Below are positions 14,718 to 23,741 of a DNA stretch of 64,000 nucleotides, in pieces; position 1 is the first letter of the stretch, and each line of letters starts with the position of its first letter. The translations under genes were made by a program, and so were the position numbers. This DNA is from CAZUAQ01 sp964618455 (lineage in GTDB: Bacteria > Planctomycetota > Phycisphaerae > UBA1845 > PWPN01). The notes under the pieces are model-generated. The model was given only the letters and a program-made list of their open reading frames with translations. It made no database searches and had not been told where the DNA came from. The stretch is from positions 1-64,000 of the forward strand of contig CAZUAQ010000033.1 of NCBI GenBank assembly GCA_964618455.1. The letters run 5' to 3'.

Positions 14718-14799
14718 GCCACAAAAAGCACAAGAGACACAAAAAAGAATCCTGTTCTTATCTTCTTTTCCTTTATGTGATTTCTGTGCCTTTTGTGGC
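14718..14799. repeat. Imperfect inverted repeat built from CACAAAA words
   Basis: GCCACAAAA (14718-14726) pairs with TTTTGTGGC (14791-14799). The arms continue as degenerate GCACAAGAGACACAAAA against its rough complement, giving a long imperfect hairpin of about 30-bp arms between pcrA and manC. Each arm consists of a decaying CACAAAA-type tandem repeat. It is AT-rich in a GC-rich neighbourhood and non-coding. Confidence 0.6.
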
Positions 14800-14821
14800 G
14801 ATCTCTTCCCCTCAAGCCTAC

Positions 14822-17050
14822 TCAGAACGGCGCGTCCTCGCCATCCAGATCGCCCAACTCATCCATGTCCACCACTTCCAGATCGACATACTCCAGCACC
14901 AGCGTCACCAGCCCCTGGTCGCGGAAATGAATCCGCGCGTGCGTCTCGCCGCGGCTGTAATACGCCGACTCGACGCGGCCGATACCGTAATCCGCGTGCC
15001 GCACGATCTGCCCCTGACGCCACATGCGCGTGTCCACGCTTCGCTTCGACGGCTTCGACGCGGGCACGTGGTCGGACCGCCGGATCGTGCCGTCCAGATC
15101 GAAGCTCACGAACTCGACCTCGTCGGCCGGCAGTTCCGTCAGGAACCGGGAACGCGTCGTCCGCATCGATCGCCCGCGTACTTCACGCCATTGGGCGCAC
15201 AGCATCGTCAGCTTCTTCCGCGCTCGCGTCATGCCGACAAAACAGAGCCGCCGCTCTTCCTCGATGTCGTCGCCCTCCCCTTCGCCCTCGAACGTCTCGT
15301 TCTGCAGGCTGCGCTCGTGCGGAAGCAGTCCGCGCTCGACGCCGATCATGTAGACGTGATCGAACTCGAGCCCCTTGGCGGCGTGCAGCGTCATCAGCGT
15401 GACCGCCCCCATCTCCGGGTCGATGGCGTCCACGTCGCTGATGAGACTGATCTGCGTCAGCCACTCGGTCAGCGAACTCTCGTCGTCGGCTTGCTGGCGA
15501 TCATATTCAGCGGCGGCGGTGATGAGTTCGCCCACGTTCGCCGCCGCATCGTCATCTCCATCCTTGTGCCACATCGCCGCCAACCCGCTGTGCTCGATCA
15601 CGAACTCCAGCGTGGCCTGCATGCTCGATGTCTCCGCCACTTTGCGGATTTCGTCCATCAATGCCGCAAAGGTCTGCAGTTTTTTCAATGCCCGCTTGAT
15701 GTCCGGGATGGCAGTCGGGTTGGCGATGGCGTCCATCGGGGTGATGCTCTGACGCTGCGCGTGCGCCAGGATCCGTTCCACCGTCGTCTTGCCGAGACCG
15801 CGCGCGGGGGTGTTGATGATCCGCGCGAACGACACCGCGTCCTGCGGGTTGGCGACGACACGCAGGTACGCCAGTACATCCTTGATTTCCTTGCGATTGT
15901 AAAACGCGACGCCCCGGGCCACCTGGTACGGAATGCCCGCGTCGATCATCGCCGCTTCGACGTTCCGCGACAGCGAATTCACGCGGTAGAACACCGCCAC
16001 CTCGTGCAGCGATCCACCTTCTTCCATGGACGATTGTATGGCGGCGGCGACATAGCCCGCCTCTTCGTGCGCGTTGCCCGCCTCGACCACCGTCACCGGA
16101 GGGCCTTCCTCGTTCTGCGTGTACAACCCCTTGATCTTGCGCTGCGTGTTGTTGGCGATCAGCGCGTCGGCGGCGCGAAGAATCTGCGGGGTCGACCGAT
16201 AGTTCTGCTCCAGCCGGACGACCTTCACCTCGGGGAAGTCGTCCTCGAACTTGAGGATGTTGTACAGATTGGCTCCGCGCCACCCGTAGATGGATTGGTC
16301 CGGATCGCCGGTGACGCAGAGGTTTTCGTGCTCCAGTGCCAGCCCCCGGGCGATCAGGTACTGCGCAATGTTCGTATCCTGGTACTCATCCACGAGGATG
16401 TAGCGGTGCCAGTACTGGATCTCGTGCCGCGCATCACCATCGTTGCCCAGGAGCTGCGCGAACTTCACCAGCAGATCGTCGAAGTCCAGCGCGTTCTGCT
16501 CGCGCAGGACTTCCTGGTAAGCGGCATACACGGCAGCGACCTTTTGATCCTGCCATTGCCCCGAGTCTTCGGCATCCTCCGCCATCCGCTCCGGGGAGAT
16601 CATGTCGTTCTTCGCGTTGCTGATCCGGCCCAGCGCCTTGCCCGGCGTGAGATTCTCCGTGCTGATCTCCGTGCGCTGCAAGGCCTCCTTCACGGCGGCG
16701 GTCTGATCGGCCATGTCGAAGATCGTGTAGTTCGGCTGAATACCCGCGCGCTCGGCGTAGCGGCGCAACTGCGCCGCGCAGAAGGAATGAAACGTCGTGC
16801 AGGTCACCGGAAACGGTAGATTGAACGCCGTCATCCGCGTGGCCATTTCCCGGGCCGCCTTGTTGGTGAAGGTGACCGCCAGGATGAAACGCGGCTCGGT
16901 GACGGTCCGCGCGAGGTAGGCCGCCCGGCGCGTGACCACGCGCGTCTTCCCGCTTCCCGGCCCCGCCAGGACCAGCAACGGACCGTCCGTATGCGTCACC
17001 GCCTCGATCTGCGCATCCGTCAAGCCGTCAAGCAGTTCGTCCGTGTTCAT
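14822..17050 (-). CDS. pcrA: UvrD/PcrA/Rep superfamily 1 DNA helicase
   Basis: A 742-residue 3'-5' DNA helicase. Walker A is GPGSGKTRV near residue 31, followed by FTNKAAREM (motif Ia), VDEYQDTN (motif II), GDPDQSIYGWRGA (motif III), LEQNYRS (motif IV), TLMTLHAAKGLEFDHVYMIG (motif V) and VGMTRARKKL (motif VI). The C-terminus carries a Tudor-like segment (GQIVRHADYGIGRVES), the PcrA/UvrD domain that binds RNA polymerase. ATG 17050 follows AGGGAGGACG. The likely role is nucleotide excision repair and clearance of replication-transcription conflicts. Confidence 0.95.
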   Translation of the reverse strand: MNTDELLDGLTDAQIEAVTHTDGPLLVLAGPGSGKTRVVTRRAAYLARTVTEPRFILAVTFTNKAAREMATRMTAFNLPFPVTCTTFHSFCAAQLRRYAERAGIQPNYTIFDMADQTAAVKEALQRTEISTENLTPGKALGRISNAKNDMISPERMAEDAEDSGQWQDQKVAAVYAAYQEVLREQNALDFDDLLVKFAQLLGNDGDARHEIQYWHRYILVDEYQDTNIAQYLIARGLALEHENLCVTGDPDQSIYGWRGANLYNILKFEDDFPEVKVVRLEQNYRSTPQILRAADALIANNTQRKIKGLYTQNEEGPPVTVVEAGNAHEEAGYVAAAIQSSMEEGGSLHEVAVFYRVNSLSRNVEAAMIDAGIPYQVARGVAFYNRKEIKDVLAYLRVVANPQDAVSFARIINTPARGLGKTTVERILAHAQRQSITPMDAIANPTAIPDIKRALKKLQTFAALMDEIRKVAETSSMQATLEFVIEHSGLAAMWHKDGDDDAAANVGELITAAAEYDRQQADDESSLTEWLTQISLISDVDAIDPEMGAVTLMTLHAAKGLEFDHVYMIGVERGLLPHERSLQNETFEGEGEGDDIEEERRLCFVGMTRARKKLTMLCAQWREVRGRSMRTTRSRFLTELPADEVEFVSFDLDGTIRRSDHVPASKPSKRSVDTRMWRQGQIVRHADYGIGRVESAYYSRGETHARIHFRDQGLVTLVLEYVDLEVVDMDELGDLDGEDAPF

Positions 17051-17183
17051 CGTCCTCCCTGACACTGCCGCCATAGGCGACTCTCGCTCTATGAAAACGT
17101 GGTTTGAGAATCACAGCCTTTGCGCGGTACGATGATAGAGGAAATGACGGTCGCGCGCAAACAGCCCCTTACCGAGGAACCCC

Positions 17184-17525
17184 ATGCCTCCGTTTGACAA
17201 AGAAATCCAAGCCGATCGACGCCTGCTCATGCTGGCCGAATCGGATAACGTGGCCATCGCCACCGAAGCGCTTGACGCCGGCGATCGCCTGATGACCGCC
17301 GGTGGAGATGAACTGGAACTCAAGAACGCCATCGGTCGCGGCCACAAGGTGGCACTTGTCGATCTCTCCCCTGGAAACAAGATCCTCAAGTACGGCGTGA
17401 GCATCGGCTCGGCAACGTGCGCCATCGCGCGCGGGGAACACGTCCACACGCACAACCTCGCCAGCGACTACATCCCCATCGTGACCTACAGCGACCACGA
17501 CCCGCAGAAAGGACGCCGCTCATGA
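17184..17525 (+). CDS. UxaA-family hydro-lyase, small SAF-domain subunit
   Basis: A 113-residue SAF domain of the altronate/galactarate dehydratase family, normally the N-terminal part of UxaA. KVALVDLSPGNKILKYGVSI and ATCAIARGEHVHTHNLAS are the family core motifs. Here it is a separate gene whose TGA overlaps the ATG of the large subunit gene (ATGA). Such a split is known in (S)-sulfolactate sulfo-lyase (SuyA/SuyB) and some other UxaA relatives. The reaction is a dehydration or lyase step on a sugar acid or sulfolactate; which one cannot be decided here. Confidence 0.85.
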   Translation: MPPFDKEIQADRRLLMLAESDNVAIATEALDAGDRLMTAGGDELELKNAIGRGHKVALVDLSPGNKILKYGVSIGSATCAIARGEHVHTHNLASDYIPIVTYSDHDPQKGRRS

Positions 17526-18715
17526 AAGGCTATCTCCGCGACGACGGACGCAAGGGCATCCGCAATGTGCTGGTGGTGGCATACCTGGTGGAGTGTGCCC
17601 ATCATGTCGCGCGGGAGATTGTGGCGGAGTTCCGCGACAAGGACGTGCACCTGATCGGCTTTCCCGGCTGCTACCGCAACGACTATGCCACGCGCATGAT
17701 GGAAACGCTCTGCACGCATCCCAACGTCGGCGGCGTACTCCTCGTCTCGCTCGGCTGCGAGGGATTCGACCGGGCGGACCTGAAGCAGGTCGTCCGCGCG
17801 TCCGGCCGCCCCGCCGAAACGGTGGTCATCCAGAACACCGGCGGCACGCGAAAGACGATCGATGCCGGCCGTGCCTGGGTACGCGAGACGCTGCCGAAGC
17901 TCGATGACGTCCGCCAGGTGGAGATGGGCATCGACGAGTTGGTCGTCGGCACGATCTGCGGTGGATCCGACGCCACCAGTGGACTGACCGCCAACCCCGC
18001 CATCGGCCGGGCCTTCGATATGCTGGCGGAGAATCACGCCGCCGTCATCTTCGAGGAGACCGGTGAACTGATCGGCTGCGAGGGGTTCATGGCCGACCGG
18101 GCCGCGTCAACGGAACTCGGCCGCGAACTGGTCGCGTCGGTCACCAAGGCGGAGAAGTACTATCGCGTACTCGGCCAGAGCAGCTTCGCTCCGGGCAACG
18201 CCGATGGCGGCATCACCACGCAGGAGGAAAAGTCCCTCGGGGCGTACTCCAAGAGCGGGACGTCTTCGATCGTCGGCCTGCTCAAGCCGGGCGATCTGCC
18301 CCCGCGCGGCGGACTGTACCTGCTGGATGTCGTGCCGGATGGCGAGGTGCGCTACGGCTTTCCGAACATCGTGGACAACGCCGAGATCGTCGAGCTGATC
18401 GCCTGCGGCTCGCACGTGATCCTCTTCTCGACCGGGCTCGGCTCGGTGGTCGGCTCGGCCATCGCGCCGGTCATCAAGATCTGCGCGAACCCGGACACCT
18501 ATGCCCGCATGAGCGACGACATGGACGTGAACGCCGGGCGGATTCTTGAAGGCCAGGCGGATCTCGACGATGTCGGCCGGGAGATCCAAGACCTGACGCT
18601 GTCCGTAGCGGCAGGACATCGCACCGCCAGTGAGCAGCTCGGCCACCAGGAATTCATCCTGACGTACAAGTCGTTCGAGCCGGTCGGCCCGGCGTGCCTG
18701 CCCGTCGCGCGATGA
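17522..18715 (+). CDS. UxaA-family hydro-lyase, large subunit
   Basis: A 397-residue protein matching the C-terminal catalytic part of UxaA/GarD dehydratases. KGYLRDDGRKGIRNVLVVAY opens it, followed by GFPGCYRNDYATRMME and LVSLGCEGFDRADL, whose cysteines are candidate Fe-S or metal ligands, then GTICGGSDATSGLTANPAIG. It pairs with the SAF subunit gene by a 4-base overlap. AAAGGACGCCGCTC precedes the ATG. Candidates include altronate, galactarate or sulfolactate as substrate; no sugar-acid genes flank it to settle this. Confidence 0.85.
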   Translation: MKGYLRDDGRKGIRNVLVVAYLVECAHHVAREIVAEFRDKDVHLIGFPGCYRNDYATRMMETLCTHPNVGGVLLVSLGCEGFDRADLKQVVRASGRPAETVVIQNTGGTRKTIDAGRAWVRETLPKLDDVRQVEMGIDELVVGTICGGSDATSGLTANPAIGRAFDMLAENHAAVIFEETGELIGCEGFMADRAASTELGRELVASVTKAEKYYRVLGQSSFAPGNADGGITTQEEKSLGAYSKSGTSSIVGLLKPGDLPPRGGLYLLDVVPDGEVRYGFPNIVDNAEIVELIACGSHVILFSTGLGSVVGSAIAPVIKICANPDTYARMSDDMDVNAGRILEGQADLDDVGREIQDLTLSVAAGHRTASEQLGHQEFILTYKSFEPVGPACLPVAR

Positions 18716-18817
18716 GGGTTCGTGGTCGTTCCTGTATAATCGTTGATCACGTTTGATTGCTATCGCCGGGGGAACGGGGGTTGAAGTCAACGACCTGATC
18801 GGGGGCCTCGCGACGAT

Positions 18818-19744
18818 ATGGACGATACATCCGCATCTCCAGCCGAACCACCTCATGTCTATCGGCGCGCGATGATATGGCGCTTGTTCAGCCTCGCCGG
18901 TGGTGGGTTATTGGCGGCGACATTCTTCATGCCGGCCATCGAAGGATGCAGTGAGCCGGTTGTTCCTTTCGAGATGACCATGGAATACGGGAAGGATATC
19001 ACACGGGATCTGCGGGATCCGACATCTTCGTTCCCCTGGTCACAATTCATCTTTGTTTTCTACGTCCTGGTCGCGGCCTATTTGTTCGGACTACTGGCGG
19101 CGATGAGTGCGGTGTCTCGATTGCGACGTGGAATGAGAATCCCGGTCTTCCCCGGAATCCTCATTCTGTTTTTCGTCTTCATACTCGCAGGTGGTCTGTG
19201 TACCCTGACAGGAATCGCCATCTGGCGGAATGGTATCACGATGATCCTCCAATTGGACAATTCGGATCCTTTCCTGGGCTGGTACCCTCTCGTGACGATC
19301 GTTGGATTGCCGCTTCTGCTGATGATCCTGCTCATCAGGTCGGTACTTCGCCGCCAGCCGGGCAATCTGAGCATCATCTTTGTTCTGGGTATTTTCGCAG
19401 TTTATTGGTTTTCACGTTTCTACTTTCTTTCACTCTTGGATGATAACGACTACTACGGTATCCATCTCTCCTTCGCCGCCTCGCTGATGATCGTCGTGTC
19501 CACCTTCGGCGAAGCCCGCGTCATGGACCAACGATCCTGGTGGCGCGTGCTCCTCGGCCTGATGATCGGCAATGCTCCGAAGGAACACAGACGTGCCGGC
19601 ATCTGCCCGCAGTGCGGCTACTACCTCTACGGCTTGACCGAACAGCGCTGCCCGGAGTGCGGGCGGGCCTTCACGTTCGAAGAACTTGAGTCGACGCCCG
19701 AAGCGCTGGGCTTCCACTTTGCTCAATCAGAGACCGCCGATTGA
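18818..19744 (+). CDS. Polytopic membrane protein with C-terminal zinc ribbon
   Basis: A 308-residue protein with about five to seven hydrophobic helices (roughly residues 20-245) and a cytosolic end. The end has two CxxC pairs, CPQCGYYLYGL and CPECGRAF near residues 264-290, a zinc ribbon of a type common at the ends of planctomycete membrane proteins. No enzyme motif is visible. A TATAAT at 18735-18740 lies 78 bases upstream but lacks a good -35 box. It is followed by a bidirectional terminator shared with the convergent PEP-CTERM gene. Confidence 0.72.
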   Translation: MDDTSASPAEPPHVYRRAMIWRLFSLAGGGLLAATFFMPAIEGCSEPVVPFEMTMEYGKDITRDLRDPTSSFPWSQFIFVFYVLVAAYLFGLLAAMSAVSRLRRGMRIPVFPGILILFFVFILAGGLCTLTGIAIWRNGITMILQLDNSDPFLGWYPLVTIVGLPLLLMILLIRSVLRRQPGNLSIIFVLGIFAVYWFSRFYFLSLLDDNDYYGIHLSFAASLMIVVSTFGEARVMDQRSWWRVLLGLMIGNAPKEHRRAGICPQCGYYLYGLTEQRCPECGRAFTFEELESTPEALGFHFAQSETAD

Positions 19745-19770
19745 TTCAGCGTGTACCCCCTCATGGAAAT

Positions 19771-19805
19771 AAAAAAACCGAATGCCGCATTGGCATTCGG
19801 TTTCA
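19771..19805. terminator. Bidirectional rho-independent terminator
   Basis: CCGAATGCC (19778-19786) and GGCATTCGG (19792-19800) form a perfect 9-bp stem, with seven A upstream and TTTC downstream. It sits between converging genes and serves both strands, more strongly the minus strand. Confidence 0.85.
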
Positions 19806-19846
19806 TAATATCGTCGCTGATAAGCCTGTCGCCTGAGCGGGCGAGT

Positions 19847-20644
19847 TCAGCGCCGTCGGCGCCGGGCAATGAGCCCCGCGAAACCGATCCCCGCCAGCAT
19901 CAGCGTGGTCGGTTCGGGAATGACGAACTCCAGACCCGACAAGCCACCCGTCTTGGTCGTGCCGACGGATGACAGGTTGCCCGATCCGGTATCAAGCGTG
20001 TACAGCAGGTCCGTCGAATTCGAACCGCCGTCGGCCACGAAGAGCATGCCCGTCGAGGGATGGAAGTCCATGCCGACGTATTCGCCCAGCGGACTGCTCA
20101 GCGGCGTCGTCGAGATGATAGCGGCGTTCGCCGGGTCGATTTCGTACAGCGAATCCGTCACCGAGTCGATCACGTACAGTTGGCCGTTATCATTAAAGGC
20201 CATGCCCGATGGATCGCTCAGACCGATCATGTCACCGATATCGGTGAAACTGCCGTCGGTCGGATCCACGGTGTAAAGCGCGTTGCCTGCGAATCCGATG
20301 GCGTACATCGTGCCGCTGATCGGATCGAAGTCGATGTCGCCCTCACCGAACGGCGAATTGACGAGTGACACGAAGGCCCCCGCGCCGTCGGCGGGATTGA
20401 TCGCGTAGATGAATTCGGTGTTGGTCAGACCGTAGAGGATGTCGGTCGGCGAGTTGGCGATCCCCGCGAAGCCGGCGGGATCGTCCCCGCGGCCGTTGCT
20501 GGCCAGCCCCGTCGTCGTATCGACATCGTAGAGGTTCTTGAGATCGTCCGTTCCGTACAGGATGTGCCCCGCCACGGAAACCGGGCCGGGCGACAGTACC
20601 GCCACGATCGCCCCAATAATACAGATTACACCAAAATGCCTCAT
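19847..20644 (-). CDS. PEP-CTERM secreted beta-propeller-like protein
   Basis: A 265-residue secreted protein. A signal peptide (about residues 1-26) is followed by repeated strands of the type SPTDILYGLTNTEFIYAINP and NDNGQLYVIDSVTDSLYEID, suggesting a beta-propeller of the kind seen in SMP-30/NHL-like proteins. The C-terminus is a PEP-CTERM sorting signal, VIPEPTTLMLAGIGFAGL followed by a basic cluster of arginines, which directs exosortase-dependent surface anchoring. The start at 20644 is favoured by GGAAGGA seven bases upstream. No exosortase gene is in the window. Confidence 0.85.
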   Translation of the reverse strand: MRHFGVICIIGAIVAVLSPGPVSVAGHILYGTDDLKNLYDVDTTTGLASNGRGDDPAGFAGIANSPTDILYGLTNTEFIYAINPADGAGAFVSLVNSPFGEGDIDFDPISGTMYAIGFAGNALYTVDPTDGSFTDIGDMIGLSDPSGMAFNDNGQLYVIDSVTDSLYEIDPANAAIISTTPLSSPLGEYVGMDFHPSTGMLFVADGGSNSTDLLYTLDTGSGNLSSVGTTKTGGLSGLEFVIPEPTTLMLAGIGFAGLIARRRRR

Positions 20645-20903
20645 TTCCATTCCTTCCGTCTAGGCCCCGGGGGTTCGGTCAAAGAATTCCGAATGTGGGG
20701 AGAATGACAGCCCCGCGTCGCAGGGCCTCCTACCTCGTCAGACAATCATATCCTCAAACCGGGTGAGAATTCCAGAACTCCGGCCCTGCCCTCTGTAAAA
20801 ATAGCGCTAATTGAGAAAATAGGGGTTCCTTCACCCCACGGGGCCACATTATGGGAATTGGGCCTGCTGCCCCAGATCGCCACGCATGGCCCGCCATCCG
20901 GCT

Positions 20904-21833
20904 TCATTCCGAGTTACCGGAAGCGCGAGCCTCCCCCAGAGCATCCTCCAACGCGTCCAGTGAGCGAGGCCAGTCCTCCTTGAGCAGTCGCGAAAGGGAT
21001 CTGTCGGCCAGGATCCGCCCTCCCGTCTGGCAGGTGGGGCAGTAATTGGTCTCGTTCTCGGCGTAGCGAATTCGCTGAACCGGCGAAGAGCATACGGGGC
21101 ACTGCATTTTGTAGCGGCCGTGCACGGCAAATCCTTCCCGGAAGGCGGTCACCTGTCCCGGACCGGGAAAGCGATCGCCGAACTGCTCCCTGAGCCGCTG
21201 CGTCCACTCCTTGAGCGTTGAATTCGTGGCGTGGAAGAGCCGATCGACTTCCTCGCCCGACAGGCGTCGGGTCAGCTTGAGCGGGGAGAGGCGGGCGGCA
21301 TGCAGGATCTCGTCGGAGTAGGCGTTGCCGATTCCGCTGTACAGCCGGGGGTCGGTCAGGGCGCGCTTGAGGGTATGGTTCTCCGACTGCAGACGAGCCT
21401 GGAAGGCGTCGGGCGTAGCCTCGAGCACGTCCAGACCTCCTCGATCGTGCCGGCGGAGTGCCTCTTCGTCAGCTTCGATGTGAAGCGACGAGCGCTTCTT
21501 CGTGCCCGCCTCGGTCATGATCAATGTCCCGGTCGGAAACGTCATCGCCGCCAGGTTGATCTTGCCCGCGCCGTGCGGCGGCGTCGCGCTCCAGCGGAAC
21601 CGGCCGCTGATCATGAGATGAAATACCGCGAAGCAGCCGTTCTCGAAACCGAGGACGATGCGCTTGCCGAGGCGGCGAACAGCTACGATACGTTGGACAA
21701 GGAGGGACTCGACCGGAGGTTCCACCGTGCGTAGGAGAAACGGATTCATCAGCCGGAAGGCTTCGAGCGGTTGATCGACGATCCGATTGCGGAGCGCTTC
21801 GCAGTAGATCTCCACGTCCGGCAGTTCCGGCAT
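20904..21833 (-). CDS. mutM: Formamidopyrimidine-DNA glycosylase
   Basis: A 309-residue Fpg/Nei-family base excision repair enzyme that removes oxidised purines and nicks the abasic site. The catalytic N-terminal Pro is in MPELPDVEIY. The lysine motif GKRIVLGF lies near residue 57, and LYSGIGNAYSDEILHAARLS near residue 163 is the helix-two-turn-helix. The C-terminal zinc finger CPVC(x17)CPTC ends GGRILADR. A further 29 residues follow the zinc finger, slightly longer than usual. GGGGAGG precedes the ATG. It is 32 bases after polX on the same strand, so a DNA repair pair. Confidence 0.93.
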   Translation of the reverse strand: MPELPDVEIYCEALRNRIVDQPLEAFRLMNPFLLRTVEPPVESLLVQRIVAVRRLGKRIVLGFENGCFAVFHLMISGRFRWSATPPHGAGKINLAAMTFPTGTLIMTEAGTKKRSSLHIEADEEALRRHDRGGLDVLEATPDAFQARLQSENHTLKRALTDPRLYSGIGNAYSDEILHAARLSPLKLTRRLSGEEVDRLFHATNSTLKEWTQRLREQFGDRFPGPGQVTAFREGFAVHGRYKMQCPVCSSPVQRIRYAENETNYCPTCQTGGRILADRSLSRLLKEDWPRSLDALEDALGEARASGNSE

Positions 21834-21865
21834 GACTCAGCCTCCCCGATAGACTGAAACGAGGC

Positions 21866-23602
21866 TCAGCTTTTCCGCTTCTTGTCGATCCACTTGCGAA
21901 GCTGCGTCGGCGTGAACGTATTCAACACGCGTTCCTTGGTGACCCAGCCGCGCCGGGCAGTGATGACGCCGAGTTCCATCTGCTCGAGCTGGTCGGGATG
22001 GTGGCTGTCAGTATTGATGCTGATCCAGCACCCGGCGTCCATTGCCATCCGCGCGTGAACGTCCTTGAGATCGAGGCGTTTCCAGGAGGCATTGATCTCG
22101 AGGGCCGTGCCGGTCTCGGCGGCGGCGGCGACTACCTGCTGCCAGTCAATCTCCATCGCATCCCGCTGGCCGAGCAACCGGCCTGAAGGGTGCCCCAGCA
22201 CGCACACGTGTGGATTCTCGATGGCCGAAAGGCAGCGCTGGGTCTGGGATTTGATGTCACGCCCCTGGGCGGAATGGATACTCGCAACGACCCAGTCCAG
22301 TTCGGCCAGGACATCATCCGGATAATCAAGCGAACCGTCGGGAAGGATATCGCACTCCGTCCCCGCCAGGATCGTGATCCCCTTGATCTCGTCGTTCGCC
22401 TTGCGAATCGCTTCCACGTGGCTGAGCAGCCGGTCCGTATCGAGCCCGTTGGCGATCACGGAGCTGCGGGAATGGTCCGTGATGGCGATCATTTTGTACC
22501 CGCGTGCCTTGGCCGCCTCGGCCATCTCGGCGATCTCCGCCTTGCCGTCGCTGGCGGTCGTGTGCATGTGCAGGTCACCGCGGATGTCGTCGAGCGTGAT
22601 CCATTCCGGAATCGACTCGGCCGCGAGATCGAACTCACCGCGATCCTCGCGCAGCTCCGGAGACACCATTGTGACGCCCAGCTTCTTGTAGATGCCGGCT
22701 TCATCCTTGCCGGCGATGGACTTCTCCTTGTCGTCGAAGAGGCCGTACTCGTTCAGCCGCCACTTTTTGCGGATAGCGATCTCCCGCAGTCGCACGTTGT
22801 GCTCTTTCGAGCCGGTGAAGTACTGCAGTGCCGCCCCGAACGATTCGGTTGGCACCACGCGAAGGTCGACCTGCAGATCGCCGCCCTGCGGATGTTCGAT
22901 GAGAATCGAGCCCTTGGTATCGCCGGCGGCAAGCACGCGCTTGACCTGCGGCAGTGACGTAAACGACTCAACCACCGCCGGGCCGTGCTCGGCATCGCAG
23001 AGCAGATCGACGTCGCCGATGGTCTCGCACCCGCGCCGCAGGGAGCCGGCGATCTCCACCCGCTTCACGCCGTCGATCTTCGCCACCTCCTCCTGAAGCA
23101 TCAGTGCCACCGGTCGCGCGAGTCCGAGAGGCGTGCGCCCGGAAGAACTCTCGAGGAAGGCAATGCCTGATTGGATGTTCTCCGCCGTCTTCTTGCCGAA
23201 CCCCGACAGCGCCGCCACCTTGCCTTCATCCAGCGCCTTCTTCAGGTCGTCGAGGTTCTCGATCTTCAATTCCTCGTGAAGCTGCTTGATCTTTTTCGGC
23301 CCCAGGCCCGGGATCCCCAGCAGCGACGGCAATGCCTCGGGCACCTTGTCCAGCAGTTCCTGGTGCAGGCCGATCCGGCCCGACTCGAGGTACTCCTTGA
23401 TCTTCTTGATGGAGCTTTCCCCCACACCCTCGATGCTCTTCAATTCACCCTCGGCGGCCAGCTCCGCCACGTCGCCGCGCACATCCTTCAGCGCCCGGGC
23501 AACACGACGATACGAATTCACGCGGAATCGATCACCGCCGGTGATCTCCAGGAGATCCCCGATCTCGTCAAAGATGCGTACCAGTTCCTTGTTCGTCGAC
23601 AT
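21866..23602 (-). CDS. polX: Family X DNA polymerase with PHP domain
   Basis: A 578-residue PolX. Helix-hairpin-helix regions occupy residues 1-150 (IPGLGPKKIKQLHEEL and ALSGFGKKTAENI). The polymerase palm has AGSLRRGCETIGDVDLLC and a third aspartate in LQVDLRV, so the active site looks intact. The C-terminal PHP domain retains its metal residues: GDLHMHTTASDG, ITDHSRSS, ECDILPDGSLDYPD, LGHPSGRLLGQR and NTDSHHPDQL, consistent with 3'-5' exonuclease and AP endonuclease activity. The ATG at 23602 starts the conserved MSTNKELVRIFDEIGDLLEI segment (written here only by its first residues). It pairs with mutM downstream. Confidence 0.94.
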   Translation of the reverse strand: MSTNKELVRIFDEIGDLLEITGGDRFRVNSYRRVARALKDVRGDVAELAAEGELKSIEGVGESSIKKIKEYLESGRIGLHQELLDKVPEALPSLLGIPGLGPKKIKQLHEELKIENLDDLKKALDEGKVAALSGFGKKTAENIQSGIAFLESSSGRTPLGLARPVALMLQEEVAKIDGVKRVEIAGSLRRGCETIGDVDLLCDAEHGPAVVESFTSLPQVKRVLAAGDTKGSILIEHPQGGDLQVDLRVVPTESFGAALQYFTGSKEHNVRLREIAIRKKWRLNEYGLFDDKEKSIAGKDEAGIYKKLGVTMVSPELREDRGEFDLAAESIPEWITLDDIRGDLHMHTTASDGKAEIAEMAEAAKARGYKMIAITDHSRSSVIANGLDTDRLLSHVEAIRKANDEIKGITILAGTECDILPDGSLDYPDDVLAELDWVVASIHSAQGRDIKSQTQRCLSAIENPHVCVLGHPSGRLLGQRDAMEIDWQQVVAAAAETGTALEINASWKRLDLKDVHARMAMDAGCWISINTDSHHPDQLEQMELGVITARRGWVTKERVLNTFTPTQLRKWIDKKRKS

Positions 23603-23741
23603 CCCAGCTCGCTCGTTGATGGCCTTGTACCGATTCCCAATGCGAGGCATGCTCGAATTGACACCCTCGAATCGAACCTCGTATTATAACGAGATTGTGA
23701 ACCCACCGGCACGGCCCGGCAACAGGATTGGATCAAAATTC

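Noticed and set aside
14708..16819. A 703-codon open frame on the plus strand opposite pcrA
   Set aside because: It overlaps a complete helicase with all motifs on the other strand and has low-complexity composition.
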